Positions 58,766 to 58,829 of a stretch of 58,829 bases of DNA are shown in pieces (position 1 is the stretch's first letter; each line of letters begins with the position of its first letter). The translations under genes were made by a program, and so were the position numbers. The stretch comes from a bacterium (GTDB lineage Bacteria; Krumholzibacteriota; Krumholzibacteriia; LZORAL124-64-63): positions 1-58,829 of the forward strand of contig JAGRNP010000010.1 of NCBI GenBank assembly GCA_020440705.1, read 5' to 3'. The notes beneath the pieces are model-generated. The model was not told where the DNA came from. It ran no database searches and saw only the letters and a list, made by a program, of their open reading frames with translations.

Positions 58766-58829
58766 TCAGAAGTCCTCGTCGTCGAGGGGGATGACCTCTT
58801 CGGGCGTCCGGGTCCGGGCCGGCGCGGCG
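58766..58829 (-). CDS. C-terminal end of an unidentified protein
   Basis: The minus strand is open from the window edge to a TGA at 58766-58768, giving about 20 residues that end PEEVIPLDDEDF. The acidic tail ending in Phe is similar in character to single-stranded DNA-binding protein tails (DDDIPF), but is too short to assign. The terminator 37 nt downstream supports this as a real gene end. Confidence 0.55.
   Translation of the reverse strand, partial: AAPARTRTPEEVIPLDDEDF

Overview
The window is about 59 kb of very GC-rich, densely packed bacterial chromosome with nearly every base coding. Four short AT-rich islands (about 17240-17390, 35340-35540, 38340-38630 and 43800-43870) stand out, each upstream of a gene that is plausibly stress-, iron- or energy-regulated. 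There are no rRNA or tRNA genes, insertion sequences, phage genes or CRISPR arrays. The cell is diderm: it has a TonB/ExbB/ExbD system, lipoproteins, beta-barrel-like secreted proteins and a secreted M1 peptidase with a FlgD-like C-terminal module carrying PNPFNP. Together with the base composition, a DtxR-feo locus and a group 3b-type hydrogenase, this suggests an uncultured FCB-group lineage of the Krumholzibacteriota/Eisenbacteria type. That placement is an inference.

Layout. 1-4430: the end of a Gfo/Idh/MocA oxidoreductase, mutM, a djlA-like co-chaperone, then a CheY-CheR-CheY operon behind a sigma-28-like promoter. 4482-12362: an M3 peptidase, a secreted protein of unknown function, and a DUF3450-TtpC-ExbB-ExbD-TonB-TPR energy-transduction operon. 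12376-17179: a CPBP protease, an ACR3 arsenite exporter, and an ECF sigma / putative anti-sigma / HEAT-repeat operon. 17413-20741: an iron operon (dtxR-type regulator, feoA, feoB, small Cys-rich protein). 20847-29185: a hybrid kinase with a degenerate HPt-like tail, a lipoprotein amidase, a short Rho, a YciI-like protein, and an ECF sigma translationally coupled to a membrane VWA protein. 29504-35285: a sulfatase, then serC, serA and a DUF1015 gene. 35608-39240: clpB, followed by a free-standing Clp N-domain protein behind a long 5' hairpin. 39479-43779: a secreted barrel-like protein, then a methionine-branch operon. 43997-50672: a [NiFe] hydrogenase operon that runs on into a maturation protease, a response regulator, a histidine kinase and a tandem-ACT protein. 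50828-58829: the M1 peptidase, a META lipoprotein, a thioredoxin-like ferredoxin, a one-domain asparaginase, a HAD-like protein, two envelope proteins, an EamA transporter and a clipped gene.

The most striking find lies at 43506-43779 on the minus strand. A promoter, a Shine-Dalgarno and a 39-codon leader ORF with seven Met codons within thirteen are followed by a strong intrinsic terminator. The sequence just after the Met codons can pair almost perfectly with the 5' arm of that terminator. This is a complete ribosome-mediated attenuator that reads methionine, placed before a cystathionine gamma-synthase-type gene and an aspartokinase-homoserine dehydrogenase fusion. That fusion lacks ACT domains, while a free-standing aspartokinase-like tandem-ACT protein closes the divergent hydrogenase operon.

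Other points of interest are the Clp N-domain-only protein with its structured leader, possible Shine-Dalgarno sequestration at clpB, two different ECF-sigma signalling operons, and a small family of intergenic repeats.
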